Origin: Planctomycetaceae bacterium
GTDB taxonomy: Bacteria > Planctomycetota > Phycisphaerae > Phycisphaerales > SM1A02
Length of the DNA: 64,000 nucleotides
Reading direction: 5' to 3'
Assembly (NCBI GenBank): GCA_947490615.1
Contig: CANLHK010000002.1
Span: 186,001 to 250,000, forward strand
Notes under the pieces: generated by a model
The model's input: the letters and a program-made list of their open reading frames with translations, nothing else
What the model was told of the DNA's origin: nothing
The model's database searches: none
Translations under genes and position numbers: made by a program
Shown here: piece by piece, positions 40,434 to 49,671 of the stretch
How the letters are laid out: each line of letters starts with the position of its first letter
Position numbering within the stretch: the first letter of the stretch is position 1

Positions 40434-43400
40434 ATGCAGGCCCCTGTTCCAGCCTCGGCAACGCCGATTGAACCCGACGCCGAGGCGACGCTTCGCGCGC
40501 TCGTGGGTCGTGGCGCTGGTGACGCGGCACTCGGCATCGAACACGCCGCCACCGAACTTCTCGAATCCATGATCGAACGGCAACAGGCCTTCGAATCGAT
40601 TGCGAAGGAGAGTTCCACGCGCCGCGACAAGGCGCGCATCACCCACGATCGTCAACTCGCTGTCCTGCGCACCCGCCGCACCGATGACCGTGCCAAAGCT
40701 GTGGCTGGCCGCGCTGCCGCAGTTGAAGCAGCCGAGGCCGAGTGCGCGATGACGCTCGAAACCTCGGCGCAGACGCTCGACCAACGCCTTGATGAACTGC
40801 AGACCCAACACGATGAAGAGCTCACTCGGCTGAAGCAGAAGCTCGAAGAGAACATCCTGATGGCCGAGGCGTGGCGCGAAGCTGGTGAAGAGAGTGAGCG
40901 CAAGAACCTGCGCGAACACACCGAGCGACTGCACAAGCAAGTCACCGAAGCCGACGAGCTCGAGGCGCAGGCCAAGGCGTTCCTGCGCAGCTGTCGCCTG
41001 GCCATTCCGCGAACACCCGCGACCGCGGAAGCTCCGAGCGGAGCCCCTGCCGACCTTGAGATCGCCACGCGACTCACAGCCGCGCGCGAGCATCTTGAGA
41101 TCATTCTGCACACGAAGACTTCAAGACTCCTCTCGGGCATCGCGCCACTGGTGTTGAGCGCAACACTCGTGGTCGGTGCGGGCGTCATCGGAGGCGCCGT
41201 CACACTCTTTGACGAAGCGGCTTGGCAGAAGTCCGCGCTCTACAGCGCGCTTGGGGCTCTCGTCTTCTCGCTACTCACCATGCTGATCATGCGCTGGCTC
41301 GCGGGTCGGGCCATGCGCGTCGTGTGGGGACCCTTCCAAGCTGACCTCGCTGCGATTCGCTCCACCAAGGCGCGCGCCGAGCGTGACTACGCGCAGCAGC
41401 GTGAAACCACGCAAGCTCGGCTTCTTGAGAAAGAACTCGCTGAGGAGAAAGACGCGCACGACAAGTACGACGGCCCCATCGCGGAACTTCCGCGCGCCAT
41501 GGAACGACGCGCTCGTCGCGCGCGCGATCTGGCCGAGAGTGAGCAGTCCGCTGCGGTGGCGACCCGACGCGGTCGACTGACCTCAGCAGAGACAGAGCTC
41601 ACGCGAAGCACTCAATCAGCCGACCACGCAGCGCAAACGGGCGAGCACGAGGAACACGCTCGCGCCGCCACGGAACAAGAAGAGATCAGCCGCGAGGAAC
41701 AAGATCGTCAAACTGCCGCACGAGAGCGGTGGCTGACGCGAGCTCGCACCTCTTCAGGACACCTGAGTTTCGCACAGGAAACCGACCGCGCCTTGCATCC
41801 TGCCTGGCGTGAGGTTGACCACGCGCGCTGCATCGCGGCCAATCGCGCGCCATGGTTTCGCTACGGAACGCTGACGCTTGATCCACGCGCACATCCTGGT
41901 GGATTGCCCAGTGAACCTGCGCTGCAGGTGCCGATGCCCGCGCGATTCGAGGTCCCTGCTGCGCTCGGATTTCCGACGCGTGGCAATCTCGTCATCGAGA
42001 CGACCACACCGACGCGTCTCGCGGGACTGAAGGCCGTGCAGTCGCTCATCGGGCGAATCCTCGTCTCGATCCCGCCCTCGAAAGTGCGCTTCACCTTCAT
42101 CGATCCTGTGGCACTCGGCGAGAGCTTCGCTGCGTTCATGCATCTCGGTGATGAGTTCGAGCAGCTCGTGGGCGAACGGATCTGGACCGACCCGCGCGCC
42201 ATTGAGCAGCGGCTCGCGGACATCTCCGAGCACATGGAGACGGTGATTCAGAAGTACCTGCGCAACGAGTTTGAGGACATCGACGCCTACAACGACGCTG
42301 CGGGCGAAATCGCCGAGCCCTATCGCTTTCTTGTCTGCGCCGACTTCCCCGCGAACTTCAGCGAACCTGCGGCGGCGCGCATGGTGTCGATCCTGCGCGC
42401 TGGCCAACGCTGCGGCGTTCATGTGATTCTGCTGCGCGATCAGAAGACGCCGCTTCCTGACGGGATCCGCGCCGACGATATCAATGAGAGTTGCGTCGTC
42501 CTTCGACCAAGTGAGAGCGACGCGCGTGCGTTTCGCATCGCGAATTCACCACTCTCGGTGTTGCCCCTTTCGCTCGATGAACCCCTGCCTGACGAGCGGC
42601 TCATCCCGCTGCTTGCCACCATCGGACGCGCCGCCAAAGCAGCGTCGCGCGTTGAGGTTCCTTTCGATGCCATCGCGCCCAAGGGCCCTGCGTTCTGGTC
42701 ACTCTCCAGTGCGGGTGGATTGCGCGTTCCCATCGGACGCGCGGGTGCGACGCGCCTGCAACAGTTCGCTCTTGGTGAAGGAACCAGCCAGCACGCGTTG
42801 ATCGCAGGTAAGACAGGCTCAGGAAAGTCCACGCTGCTCCACGCGATCATCACGGGTTTGGCGACTTGGTACTCACCCGACGAGGTCGAACTCTGGCTGA
42901 TCGACTTCAAGAAGGGTGTCGAGTTCAAGACCTACGCCCAGCGCGCACTGCCCCACGCGCGCGCCGTGGCCATCGAGAGCGACCGCGAGTTTGGACTCAG
43001 CGTGCTCGAGGGTCTTGATGCTGAACTCTCTCGTCGCGGCGAAGTCTTCCGTGAAGCGGGCGTGCAGGACATCGCGAGCTACCGCCGGGTCCGCCCCACC
43101 ACGCGACTCCCGCGTGTCATGCTCGTCATTGACGAGTTTCAGGAATTCTTCCTCGACGATGATCGTGTCGCGCAGGGAGCGTCGATGCTGCTCGATCGAT
43201 TGGTGCGTCAAGGCCGCGCCTTCGGCATGCACGCGCTTCTTGGCTCACAGACGCTTGGCGGCGCCTACTCACTCGCGCGCAGCACCATGGGACAGATGGG
43301 CGTCCGTATTGCGTTGCAGTGCAACGAAGCGGATTCGCAACTCATCCTCTCGGATGAGAATCTCGCCGCGCGCCTTCTCGCGCGCCCTGGCGAAGCGATC

Positions 43401-44324
43401 TACAACGATGCAGGCGGACGCGTCGAAGGCAACAGTCCCTTCCAAGTCGCGTACCTCCCTGATGAGAAGCGCGACGATTGGCTCGGCGAAGCCTCGCGGC
43501 GCGCGGTTGGGAAGTACGACACGCTGCCGCGCATCGTGTTTGAAGGGGACGCGCGTGCTGCGATGCAGTTGCATCCCGCCGTGCGTGCCACGCCCATCTC
43601 GGCGGAACCGCGCGGCAATGCGCGACTGTGGCTCGGTGAAGCCGTTGCCATCAAGGATCCAACTTGCGCGCGTCTTGCCCGCGCGTCGGGTGCCAATGTT
43701 GCGTGCATCAGTTCCCGCGACGATCAATCGGTCTCGACAAGTGCCGCGATCTTGCTCTCGATCGCCAAGGAATGCCCTGGGGTAGTCGTCGATGTCTTTG
43801 ATGGGACTCCCGCCGATGCTCCAGAACACGGACTGCTCGAACGGCTCGCGAAGGAGCATGGCGTCAACGCGCGCTTCACGGCGTATCGCGACATCGAGCA
43901 GCGTCTCGTCGAGATCGCGGACGATGTGACCAAGCGCGCCGACGACTCAGGAAGAGCGCGTCGCTTTCTTCTCGTCCATCAACTGCAGCGCTACCGCGCG
44001 CTTCGACGCAACGAAGATGACTTCTCCTTTGGCGGCGGCGACAAGGCACCGACACCCGACAAACTGCTCACAGGCATTCTCCGCGAGGGTCCTGGGGTTG
44101 GCGTGCATGTGATCGTCGCGTGCGACACGCTCGCATCGCTCTCGCGCTGCTTCGACCGCACGGCGCTTCGCGAGTTTGATTGGAAGGTGCTCTTCCAGAT
44201 GTCGCCCGCCGACAGCAGCACGCTTGTCGATTCACCCGCGGCGAGTCGGCTCGGCACCAACCGTGGATTACTCCACTCCGAAGAACTCGGCATGCTTGAG
44301 AAGTTCCGCCCCTACGCGGTCTGA
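40434..44324 (+). CDS. FtsK/SpoIIIE-type ATPase with coiled-coils and two membrane helices
   Basis: A 1296-residue protein. Residues about 40-200 and 300-440 are charged coiled-coils (Glu, Arg, Ala, Gln-rich). Between them are two membrane helices (about 235-292: LVLSATLVVGAGVIGGAVTLF; LGALVFSLLTMLIMRWLAG). The FtsK/SpoIIIE motor follows, with Walker A GKTGSGKST near 792-800 and Walker B VMLVIDEFQEFF near 900. A second, C-terminal module (about 1070-1296) has the same fold order, but its P-loop position reads SRDDQSVSTSAAI, so it is unlikely to bind ATP. There is no gamma DNA-binding domain. The tandem motor with a dead copy resembles EccC/EssC of type VII secretion more than chromosomal FtsK. 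No WxG100 gene is next to it. True role unknown. Confidence 0.82.
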   Translation: MQAPVPASATPIEPDAEATLRALVGRGAGDAALGIEHAATELLESMIERQQAFESIAKESSTRRDKARITHDRQLAVLRTRRTDDRAKAVAGRAAAVEAAEAECAMTLETSAQTLDQRLDELQTQHDEELTRLKQKLEENILMAEAWREAGEESERKNLREHTERLHKQVTEADELEAQAKAFLRSCRLAIPRTPATAEAPSGAPADLEIATRLTAAREHLEIILHTKTSRLLSGIAPLVLSATLVVGAGVIGGAVTLFDEAAWQKSALYSALGALVFSLLTMLIMRWLAGRAMRVVWGPFQADLAAIRSTKARAERDYAQQRETTQARLLEKELAEEKDAHDKYDGPIAELPRAMERRARRARDLAESEQSAAVATRRGRLTSAETELTRSTQSADHAAQTGEHEEHARAATEQEEISREEQDRQTAARERWLTRARTSSGHLSFAQETDRALHPAWREVDHARCIAANRAPWFRYGTLTLDPRAHPGGLPSEPALQVPMPARFEVPAALGFPTRGNLVIETTTPTRLAGLKAVQSLIGRILVSIPPSKVRFTFIDPVALGESFAAFMHLGDEFEQLVGERIWTDPRAIEQRLADISEHMETVIQKYLRNEFEDIDAYNDAAGEIAEPYRFLVCADFPANFSEPAAARMVSILRAGQRCGVHVILLRDQKTPLPDGIRADDINESCVVLRPSESDARAFRIANSPLSVLPLSLDEPLPDERLIPLLATIGRAAKAASRVEVPFDAIAPKGPAFWSLSSAGGLRVPIGRAGATRLQQFALGEGTSQHALIAGKTGSGKSTLLHAIITGLATWYSPDEVELWLIDFKKGVEFKTYAQRALPHARAVAIESDREFGLSVLEGLDAELSRRGEVFREAGVQDIASYRRVRPTTRLPRVMLVIDEFQEFFLDDDRVAQGASMLLDRLVRQGRAFGMHALLGSQTLGGAYSLARSTMGQMGVRIALQCNEADSQLILSDENLAARLLARPGEAIYNDAGGRVEGNSPFQVAYLPDEKRDDWLGEASRRAVGKYDTLPRIVFEGDARAAMQLHPAVRATPISAEPRGNARLWLGEAVAIKDPTCARLARASGANVACISSRDDQSVSTSAAILLSIAKECPGVVVDVFDGTPADAPEHGLLERLAKEHGVNARFTAYRDIEQRLVEIADDVTKRADDSGRARRFLLVHQLQRYRALRRNEDDFSFGGGDKAPTPDKLLTGILREGPGVGVHVIVACDTLASLSRCFDRTALREFDWKVLFQMSPADSSTLVDSPAASRLGTNRGLLHSEELGMLEKFRPYAV

Positions 44325-44342
44325 ATCGGACGCCGCAAGACT

Positions 44343-47300
44343 TCAGCCATCGCCAAGCAGTTGCTCAAGCCTTCGCTCACTCGCAGGAAACGCCCGCGGG
44401 AGTTTGGGCGCAAAGCGGCTGATCTCGATCTCCTCCCACATGCGGCGTATCGCGTGAAGCGCACTCTCGCTGCGAGAGCGATCGCGCAGCGCATGACTGA
44501 CGCGTGCTGCCAGTGGGGCCAGTTCATCTTCGAGGGCGCGGTCACGCGCCGCACCTCCATCACGCAGTCGCTCCAACCGCGCAACGAGCATGGCCACAAG
44601 ACGATTGGCCTGCCTGAGTTTCTCGGTGTCGGACGCGGCGAGTGCTTCAAGCGCGTGTTCACCGAGAATCTCCTGCAGGCGAGCGGCGATGCGCGCCCGC
44701 GGATCTCCCGCTGCGTCGGCGATCACGCCGCGCAGACGCGCGGAAAGAGCTTCGGAAGCAGTGAGAATCGTGTGGAGGTTGCGGACCACCAACGCCACGC
44801 GATCATGCATGTCGTGATCGGCAGCGCGCTCGACGGCGAGATACTCCGCCATCGAACGCGGCACCCTGCTGCCACTTCGCACGACTTCCGCAGCCACGGT
44901 GCGTGCCACCAATCCGACGCCATCTGCTTCTCCCGCGTGAGCGATGAGGAGCAGCAAGGGCTCGCAGAGCGCGTCGTAGGCCAGATGATGTTCGACACGA
45001 TCGCGAAACTCTTTGGCCAAGAGGCTCGCGACCGCTTTCGCGTGCAACACACTTGCCGTCGCGCGAACATCGACGACCCGCAGGGCCACGACGCGTGCTT
45101 CAAGAGAACCTTCAAGCACCAGTGCGGGATAGCCTGTGAGCGTGATGCCAGCACGCACGAAGTCGATCGACTCGGGGATCGCCGCATCGGGCAGCGCAAG
45201 GACGGTGTCACGCTCAAGGAGCGCCACAGGATCACTGCCGCGGTTGATCGACGCGCGCAAACGATCGCGCGCCACCAAGGCAAACTTGCGCGCCAAGGCC
45301 GGAAGATCACGACCTTCACCGAGCACCGATCCATCGGCGTCCACGACGCGATAGCGCATCGTGAGGTGCGGAGGCAGTTGCTCGAGTCGAAACTCGTTGG
45401 GCAAGATCGTCACGCCAGCAAGGCGTGAAAGATGCGCCGAAAGACGCAGCGGCAGCGAGCCTTTGCCAAACTCCAGCGCCTCCACCGCACCCTGCACCAC
45501 CTCGTCGATGGGAAAGAGCCGCACCCGTTGGTGTTTGGGCAGCGAGCGAATCATCGCTTCGATCTTCTCGGGAAGAAGGCCAGGAACCAGCCACTCCAAC
45601 GGCGTTGCGTCAAGGACGGCCAGCGCTTCGACGGGCACCCGCGCCGTCACGCCGTCCATCGGATCGTCGGGCGCGTGCGCGTAGTCGAGCGGCAACGAAA
45701 GTTGTTCGACCGCGAGCCGCTTGGGATACGCCATGAGATCGACGCGCTCCGCTCCCTGTTGCAGCATGTCCTCTTCACGCATGCACAACAACTGCGCCTC
45801 GCTTCGCTCTGCTTCACGCCGCCAACGCTCGAACGAAGGAGTCGAGTGGATCTCCTGCGGCACGCGCTCGTCGTAAAAGGCGAACGCGGCTTCTTCATCG
45901 AGCAGAAGTCCGCGGCGGCGACCGCGTGATTCTTCGTGCTCAAGCTCCTCGCGCAACGCGCGGTTGTGCTCAAGAAACGCCCCTTCGCTGCGCGCGCCCT
46001 GACGCACCAGACCTTCCTGAATGAACACATGACGCGCGCCCACAGGATCGATCGGTCCCCACGGCACACGCTTTTTCGCCACGAGGAGCAACTCTCCGAA
46101 ACTGGTGCGCTCGTATGCCGCGACTTGCCCAGTTTCTCCCACAAAATGCGGCTCAAACTGAGTGCGTGTGCAGAGGTGCGCAACGACGCGCACGATCCAC
46201 TCGGGCTGGATGCGCGCACAGATTCGACCATAGCGACGGGTCGTCTCTACGATTTCTGCAGCGACGATCCAATTCGGGGCGCGTCGCGCCAGCGTGCTCG
46301 AAGGATGCAGGTGGAACAGCGCGCCCGCTGGCGTACGAAACTCACCTTTGTCGGTGCGCAGTCCAACATGCGAAGCAAACCCAGCCAAGACCGCGCGGTG
46401 AAACGCTCCTTGGTCGATCGACTCGGAAGGCTCGCCGACCTTGACCTTAGCCTGATCGAGGAGCAACTCGCGCAGTTGATTGACCGTGTCGTTCCACTCA
46501 CGCATGCGCTGATGGGAGAGGGAGTTCTTCTCGCACCAACGACGACGCGCACTCGATCCAAGCTCCTTGGTCTCGTTGCGCCAGGCATTCCACAGGCGGA
46601 TGAAGGAGACAAAGTCGCTGACTGGATCACGGAAGCGCGCGTGAGCAAGCTCCGCAGCATCGCGTTTTTCCTGCGGCCGAATGCGAGGATCCTGCACCGC
46701 CAACGCCGCGACCACAACAAGCACATCGCTGGTGCATCGTTCAGTGATCGACGCCAACAACATGCGCGAGAGCCGCGGATCAAGCGGCAAGAGACTCATC
46801 GCGCGGCCGATCTCAGTCAGCCGCCCTTCGATCGTCGAAGCACCGAGTTCCACGAGTGTCGCGCGGGCATCGGCGAGCAGTCGCGCACTCGGTGGATCGA
46901 CAAACGGAAACTCCTCGGCCTTTCCAAGCGCGAGCGCTTCCATCTGCAAGATCACGCTCGCGAGATTGGTGCGAAGAATCTCAGGCTGGGTGTAAGGCGC
47001 GCGTGCCTCGTAGTCGTCTTCGCTGTACAGCCGCACCGCGACGCCAGGGCCAAGCCGACCAGCGCGACCTGCGCGTTGTCGCGCACTGGCCTGCGAGATC
47101 TTCTCGATCGGCAACCGCTGCACGCGACTCTTGGCGCTGTAGCGCAGCAGTCGCGCCAGACCAGGATCGACGACGGCATGAATGCGCGGCACGGTGAGCG
47201 AAGTCTCAGCGACATTCGTAGCCAGCACGATGCGGCGGGACTTTCCTGGCGAGAAGATCCGCTCCTGCTCTTCGAGTCCTTGGCGGGCAAAGAGCGGCAC

Positions 47301-48416
47301 GATCTCGGTCGAGGGAACGCGATCACCCGAAGTGCGCGCGGATTCACGCGCAGCATCCCGTGCCAGATCTTTGGCGCGAAAGCGACCCGCTAAGAACTGT
47401 TCGCTCTCGCGAATCTCTCGCTCACCCGAGTGAAACACCAGAACATCAGGCAATGCGCCGCGCGGATGTTGTGCCGCAAACGCATCGTCGATCTCATCGA
47501 TCGCCAATCCGAGATGCTCGAGCATCCGCGGATCTTCTTCATCGAGGTCGTCCTCTGCTGGCGGGCGATAGCGCAAGTCAATCGGGTAAGCCCGACCAGG
47601 AATCTCCACGACGCGACAATCGCCAAAGTGTGCCGCAAGCCGCTCGACATCGATGGTGGCGCTCGTAAGGATCACCTTGAGATCACTGCGACGCGGAAGC
47701 AGTCGTCGCAAGTAACCGAGCAAGAAGTCGATGTTCAGGCTGCGTTCGTGGGCTTCGTCGACGATGATGGTGTCGTACTCATCGAGCCGTCGATCGCCAC
47801 GCGTCTCGGCGAGGAGCATGCCGTCGGTGAGAACTTTGACGAGGGTGTCGCGACTCGTCTCGTCGCCGAAACGCACCTTCACACCGACGATGCCACCGAG
47901 CGGAACGCCAAGCTCTTCAGCGATGCGCCGTGCCACACTGCGCGCAGCGATCCGCCGCGGCTGGGTCTGGCCGATGCGACCGTTGAGGCCGCGCCCGAGT
48001 TCAAGGCAAAGTTTGGGGAGTTGCGTGCTCTTCCCTGAGCCCGTCTCGCCCGCGACCACGACGACCTGACTCGTGGACAGTGCCTCTCGAAGCGTGTCGA
48101 GCGCGGCCGTCACGGGAAGGTCGGGCGGATAGGTGACTTTGGGCGCAAGCGTCTGGAGCCGCTCACGCTTGCCGATCGAACGCGCGATCGAGTCCTCCAC
48201 GACGCGCAGTGCGCGAACATCGGGTTTCACGCCGTCCCGCAATTTTTTTTCGAGCCCGCCAAGGCGCGCCCGCAACTCGCGGCGGTCGGCTTGCAGCACC
48301 TGCTCAAGACGGCTGATGAGCTCACGCAGCAGCGCTCGGGGCTCGTCAAGGCCTTGAACGCGAGGCGCACCAAGAGAGGGGTGACGAAGCGGTTCGCGGG
48401 GAGGTTCACCGTCCAT
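44343..48416 (-). CDS. hrpA: HrpA-like DEAH-box ATP-dependent RNA helicase
   Basis: A 1357-residue helicase. N-terminal helical part (about 1-95), then RecA-like domains: Walker A AGETGSGKSTQLPK, QTQPRRIAARSVA, VDEAHERSLNIDFLLGYL (DEAH), TSATID, VLVFHSGEREI, LATNVAETSLTVP and QRAGRAGRLGPG. The ratchet and OB regions and the long C-terminal part match HrpA (about 1300 residues in E. coli), which acts on stalled ribosomes and mRNA maturation. The ATG at 48416 is chosen; an upstream ATG at 48494 and a GTG at 48422 are alternatives. The early coding region holds an A8 run. It converges on the FtsK-like gene with 18 bases between stops. Confidence 0.95.
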   Translation of the reverse strand: MDGEPPREPLRHPSLGAPRVQGLDEPRALLRELISRLEQVLQADRRELRARLGGLEKKLRDGVKPDVRALRVVEDSIARSIGKRERLQTLAPKVTYPPDLPVTAALDTLREALSTSQVVVVAGETGSGKSTQLPKLCLELGRGLNGRIGQTQPRRIAARSVARRIAEELGVPLGGIVGVKVRFGDETSRDTLVKVLTDGMLLAETRGDRRLDEYDTIIVDEAHERSLNIDFLLGYLRRLLPRRSDLKVILTSATIDVERLAAHFGDCRVVEIPGRAYPIDLRYRPPAEDDLDEEDPRMLEHLGLAIDEIDDAFAAQHPRGALPDVLVFHSGEREIRESEQFLAGRFRAKDLARDAARESARTSGDRVPSTEIVPLFARQGLEEQERIFSPGKSRRIVLATNVAETSLTVPRIHAVVDPGLARLLRYSAKSRVQRLPIEKISQASARQRAGRAGRLGPGVAVRLYSEDDYEARAPYTQPEILRTNLASVILQMEALALGKAEEFPFVDPPSARLLADARATLVELGASTIEGRLTEIGRAMSLLPLDPRLSRMLLASITERCTSDVLVVVAALAVQDPRIRPQEKRDAAELAHARFRDPVSDFVSFIRLWNAWRNETKELGSSARRRWCEKNSLSHQRMREWNDTVNQLRELLLDQAKVKVGEPSESIDQGAFHRAVLAGFASHVGLRTDKGEFRTPAGALFHLHPSSTLARRAPNWIVAAEIVETTRRYGRICARIQPEWIVRVVAHLCTRTQFEPHFVGETGQVAAYERTSFGELLLVAKKRVPWGPIDPVGARHVFIQEGLVRQGARSEGAFLEHNRALREELEHEESRGRRRGLLLDEEAAFAFYDERVPQEIHSTPSFERWRREAERSEAQLLCMREEDMLQQGAERVDLMAYPKRLAVEQLSLPLDYAHAPDDPMDGVTARVPVEALAVLDATPLEWLVPGLLPEKIEAMIRSLPKHQRVRLFPIDEVVQGAVEALEFGKGSLPLRLSAHLSRLAGVTILPNEFRLEQLPPHLTMRYRVVDADGSVLGEGRDLPALARKFALVARDRLRASINRGSDPVALLERDTVLALPDAAIPESIDFVRAGITLTGYPALVLEGSLEARVVALRVVDVRATASVLHAKAVASLLAKEFRDRVEHHLAYDALCEPLLLLIAHAGEADGVGLVARTVAAEVVRSGSRVPRSMAEYLAVERAADHDMHDRVALVVRNLHTILTASEALSARLRGVIADAAGDPRARIAARLQEILGEHALEALAASDTEKLRQANRLVAMLVARLERLRDGGAARDRALEDELAPLAARVSHALRDRSRSESALHAIRRMWEEIEISRFAPKLPRAFPASERRLEQLLGDG

Positions 48417-48549
48417 AGCCACAGGGTCGCGACGATAGCCGATGGTCGCGCGGGCGGTCGCGCGGACGGCCGCGGGCGAGGAATCGGCGAGCAAGGGGGA
48501 CTCCGCTCGACGAAAGACCCATCGTTCGAATCACCCCACTGAGATTCAC

Positions 48550-48555
48550 TATCCT
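48550..48555 (+). promoter_or_regulatory. Putative -10 element of the 23-residue-repeat protein gene
   Basis: TATCCT, 7 nt (GCGGGGC), then ATG at 48563, without Shine-Dalgarno sequence. Confidence 0.45.
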
Positions 48556-48562
48556 GCGGGGC

Positions 48563-49153
48563 ATGGACACGACCACCCAAGCACAACTTCGTCAGCTCCA
48601 GAACAGCGTCCGTCACCAGCGCTACGCGATCCTCGCGCTTTCCGCGATCATTGCAGGCGCGGGGCTCATCGCCGCTACGCGAGCAGACGGCGATGCCACC
48701 TTCGACAAGATCACCTGTAAGGAGTGGGTGGTCGTGGATATAAATGGGAAGACGCGGATCAAGGCGGCCGTGACTGACAACGACCAAGCCGCTGTGCAGT
48801 GGATCGACCTGAACCAGCACACCCGGATCGCCGCCGCCACCTCTTCGGACGGCTCGGGCAGCGTGTGCCTGCTCGACACGAATGAGAAAGTCCGGATCAG
48901 CGCGGGCACACGCAAGGGCGAGGCTTCCACGGATTGGTTCGACGCGAGTGGGAGACTGCGATTCGTCGCGGGCACCACAACCGAGGGCGTGGCTTCCACG
49001 GATTGGTTCGACGCGAGTGGGAGACTGCGATTCGTCGCGCGAACATCTGGGGACGGCCAGGCAAGCGCGGGGTGGAACGACAGAGACGGGAAGTTGCAGT
49101 TCGGCCAGATCGAAGAGGTGCCCGCTGAGTCCCCTCCGACGAAAACGAACTGA
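48563..49153 (+). CDS. Membrane-anchored protein with 23-residue repeats
   Basis: A 196-residue protein. A cytoplasmic start with Gln-rich helix (TTTQAQLRQLQNSVRHQR) is followed by one membrane helix (YAILALSAIIAGAGLIAATRA, about 20-40). Residues about 58-180 hold five repeats of 23 residues, each built as D-x-(N/S)-G-(K/R)-x-R-(I/F), a small-residue strand, then (S/D)-x-x-x-W. Repeats three and four are nearly identical at the protein and DNA level. The pattern suggests a beta-propeller-like or beta-solenoid external domain. Similar short D-x-x-G-K repeats occur in exported planctomycete proteins; function is unknown. It is divergent from hrpA. Confidence 0.75.
   Translation: MDTTTQAQLRQLQNSVRHQRYAILALSAIIAGAGLIAATRADGDATFDKITCKEWVVVDINGKTRIKAAVTDNDQAAVQWIDLNQHTRIAAATSSDGSGSVCLLDTNEKVRISAGTRKGEASTDWFDASGRLRFVAGTTTEGVASTDWFDASGRLRFVARTSGDGQASAGWNDRDGKLQFGQIEEVPAESPPTKTN
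48922..49039 (+). repeat. Direct 49-bp repeat inside the repeat protein gene
   Basis: Bases 48922-48970 and 48991-49039 are identical over 49 positions (ggcttccacggattgg ... gcg). The period is 69 bases, i.e. 23 codons, matching the protein repeat. Exact identity including third codon positions indicates a recent duplication or conversion. Confidence 0.9.
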
Positions 49154-49479
49154 GCCTGCGGACGCATCCGCTCTCTGCCACGCGAATCTATCGACCACGC
49201 TTGACTACGATCACAAGCTCTCGCTCTCGTCCTTGCGGAAGGGCTCGCTCAATTCCCTGTGGTCGAAGAACGCGCACCGCTTGCGGCGAGTGGAGGCGAG
49301 TGGAACGGAGTCCATCACGGGTAGCAGGAGCTCCACGAAACGGCACGAGCCTGCGCGAGCCGCCGAGAACGCGCGAAACGCGTGCACTCTCCTAGCGCTC
49401 ACCGAAACCTCGATTGCGCATGAAGTTGTGCGACCGCGCGTGAGCGGGCACGATGCTGTGATACTCTCTCCAATTCTCC
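49154..49479. other. Gap between the repeat protein gene and tRNA-Val
   Basis: 326 bases without a supported gene. Short frames on both strands are Arg/Ser-rich and match nothing. The last 25 bases hold a likely promoter for tRNA-Val. Confidence 0.5.
49457..49465 (+). promoter_or_regulatory. Extended -10 promoter element of tRNA-Val
   Basis: TGTGATACT, an extended -10 (TG-n-GATACT), ends 14 bases before the mature tRNA 5' end. No strong -35 is visible. Confidence 0.4.
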
Positions 49480-49553
49480 GGGCGCTTAGCTCAGTTGGTT
49501 AGAGCACCGCCATTACACGGCGGGAGTCGCAGGTTCGAGTCCTGCAGCGCTCA
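49480..49553 (+). tRNA. tRNA-Val (anticodon TAC)
   Basis: A 74-base cloverleaf: acceptor GGGCGCT/AGCGCTC (one G-U), D arm GCTC...GAGC, anticodon stem CCGCC/GGCGG around ATTACAC with anticodon TAC, T arm GCAGG-TTCGAGT-CCTGC. Discriminator A73; CCA not encoded. It reads GUA and probably GUG codons. Confidence 0.95.
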
Positions 49554-49671
49554 TTGTCACAAGAGTTCACCTCCGGCCGCAACGCAACGACCTTTGCAGA
49601 CGAACCCCATGCAGTTGCTTCCTCGCGCTGTCTGACCGCCCTTATCCCTTCCGCGACATCGCCGACTTTCC

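Noticed and set aside
44361-47393. Plus-strand frames of 355 and 485 codons opposite hrpA
   Set aside because: They are antisense shadows of the helicase motifs; no recognisable domains.
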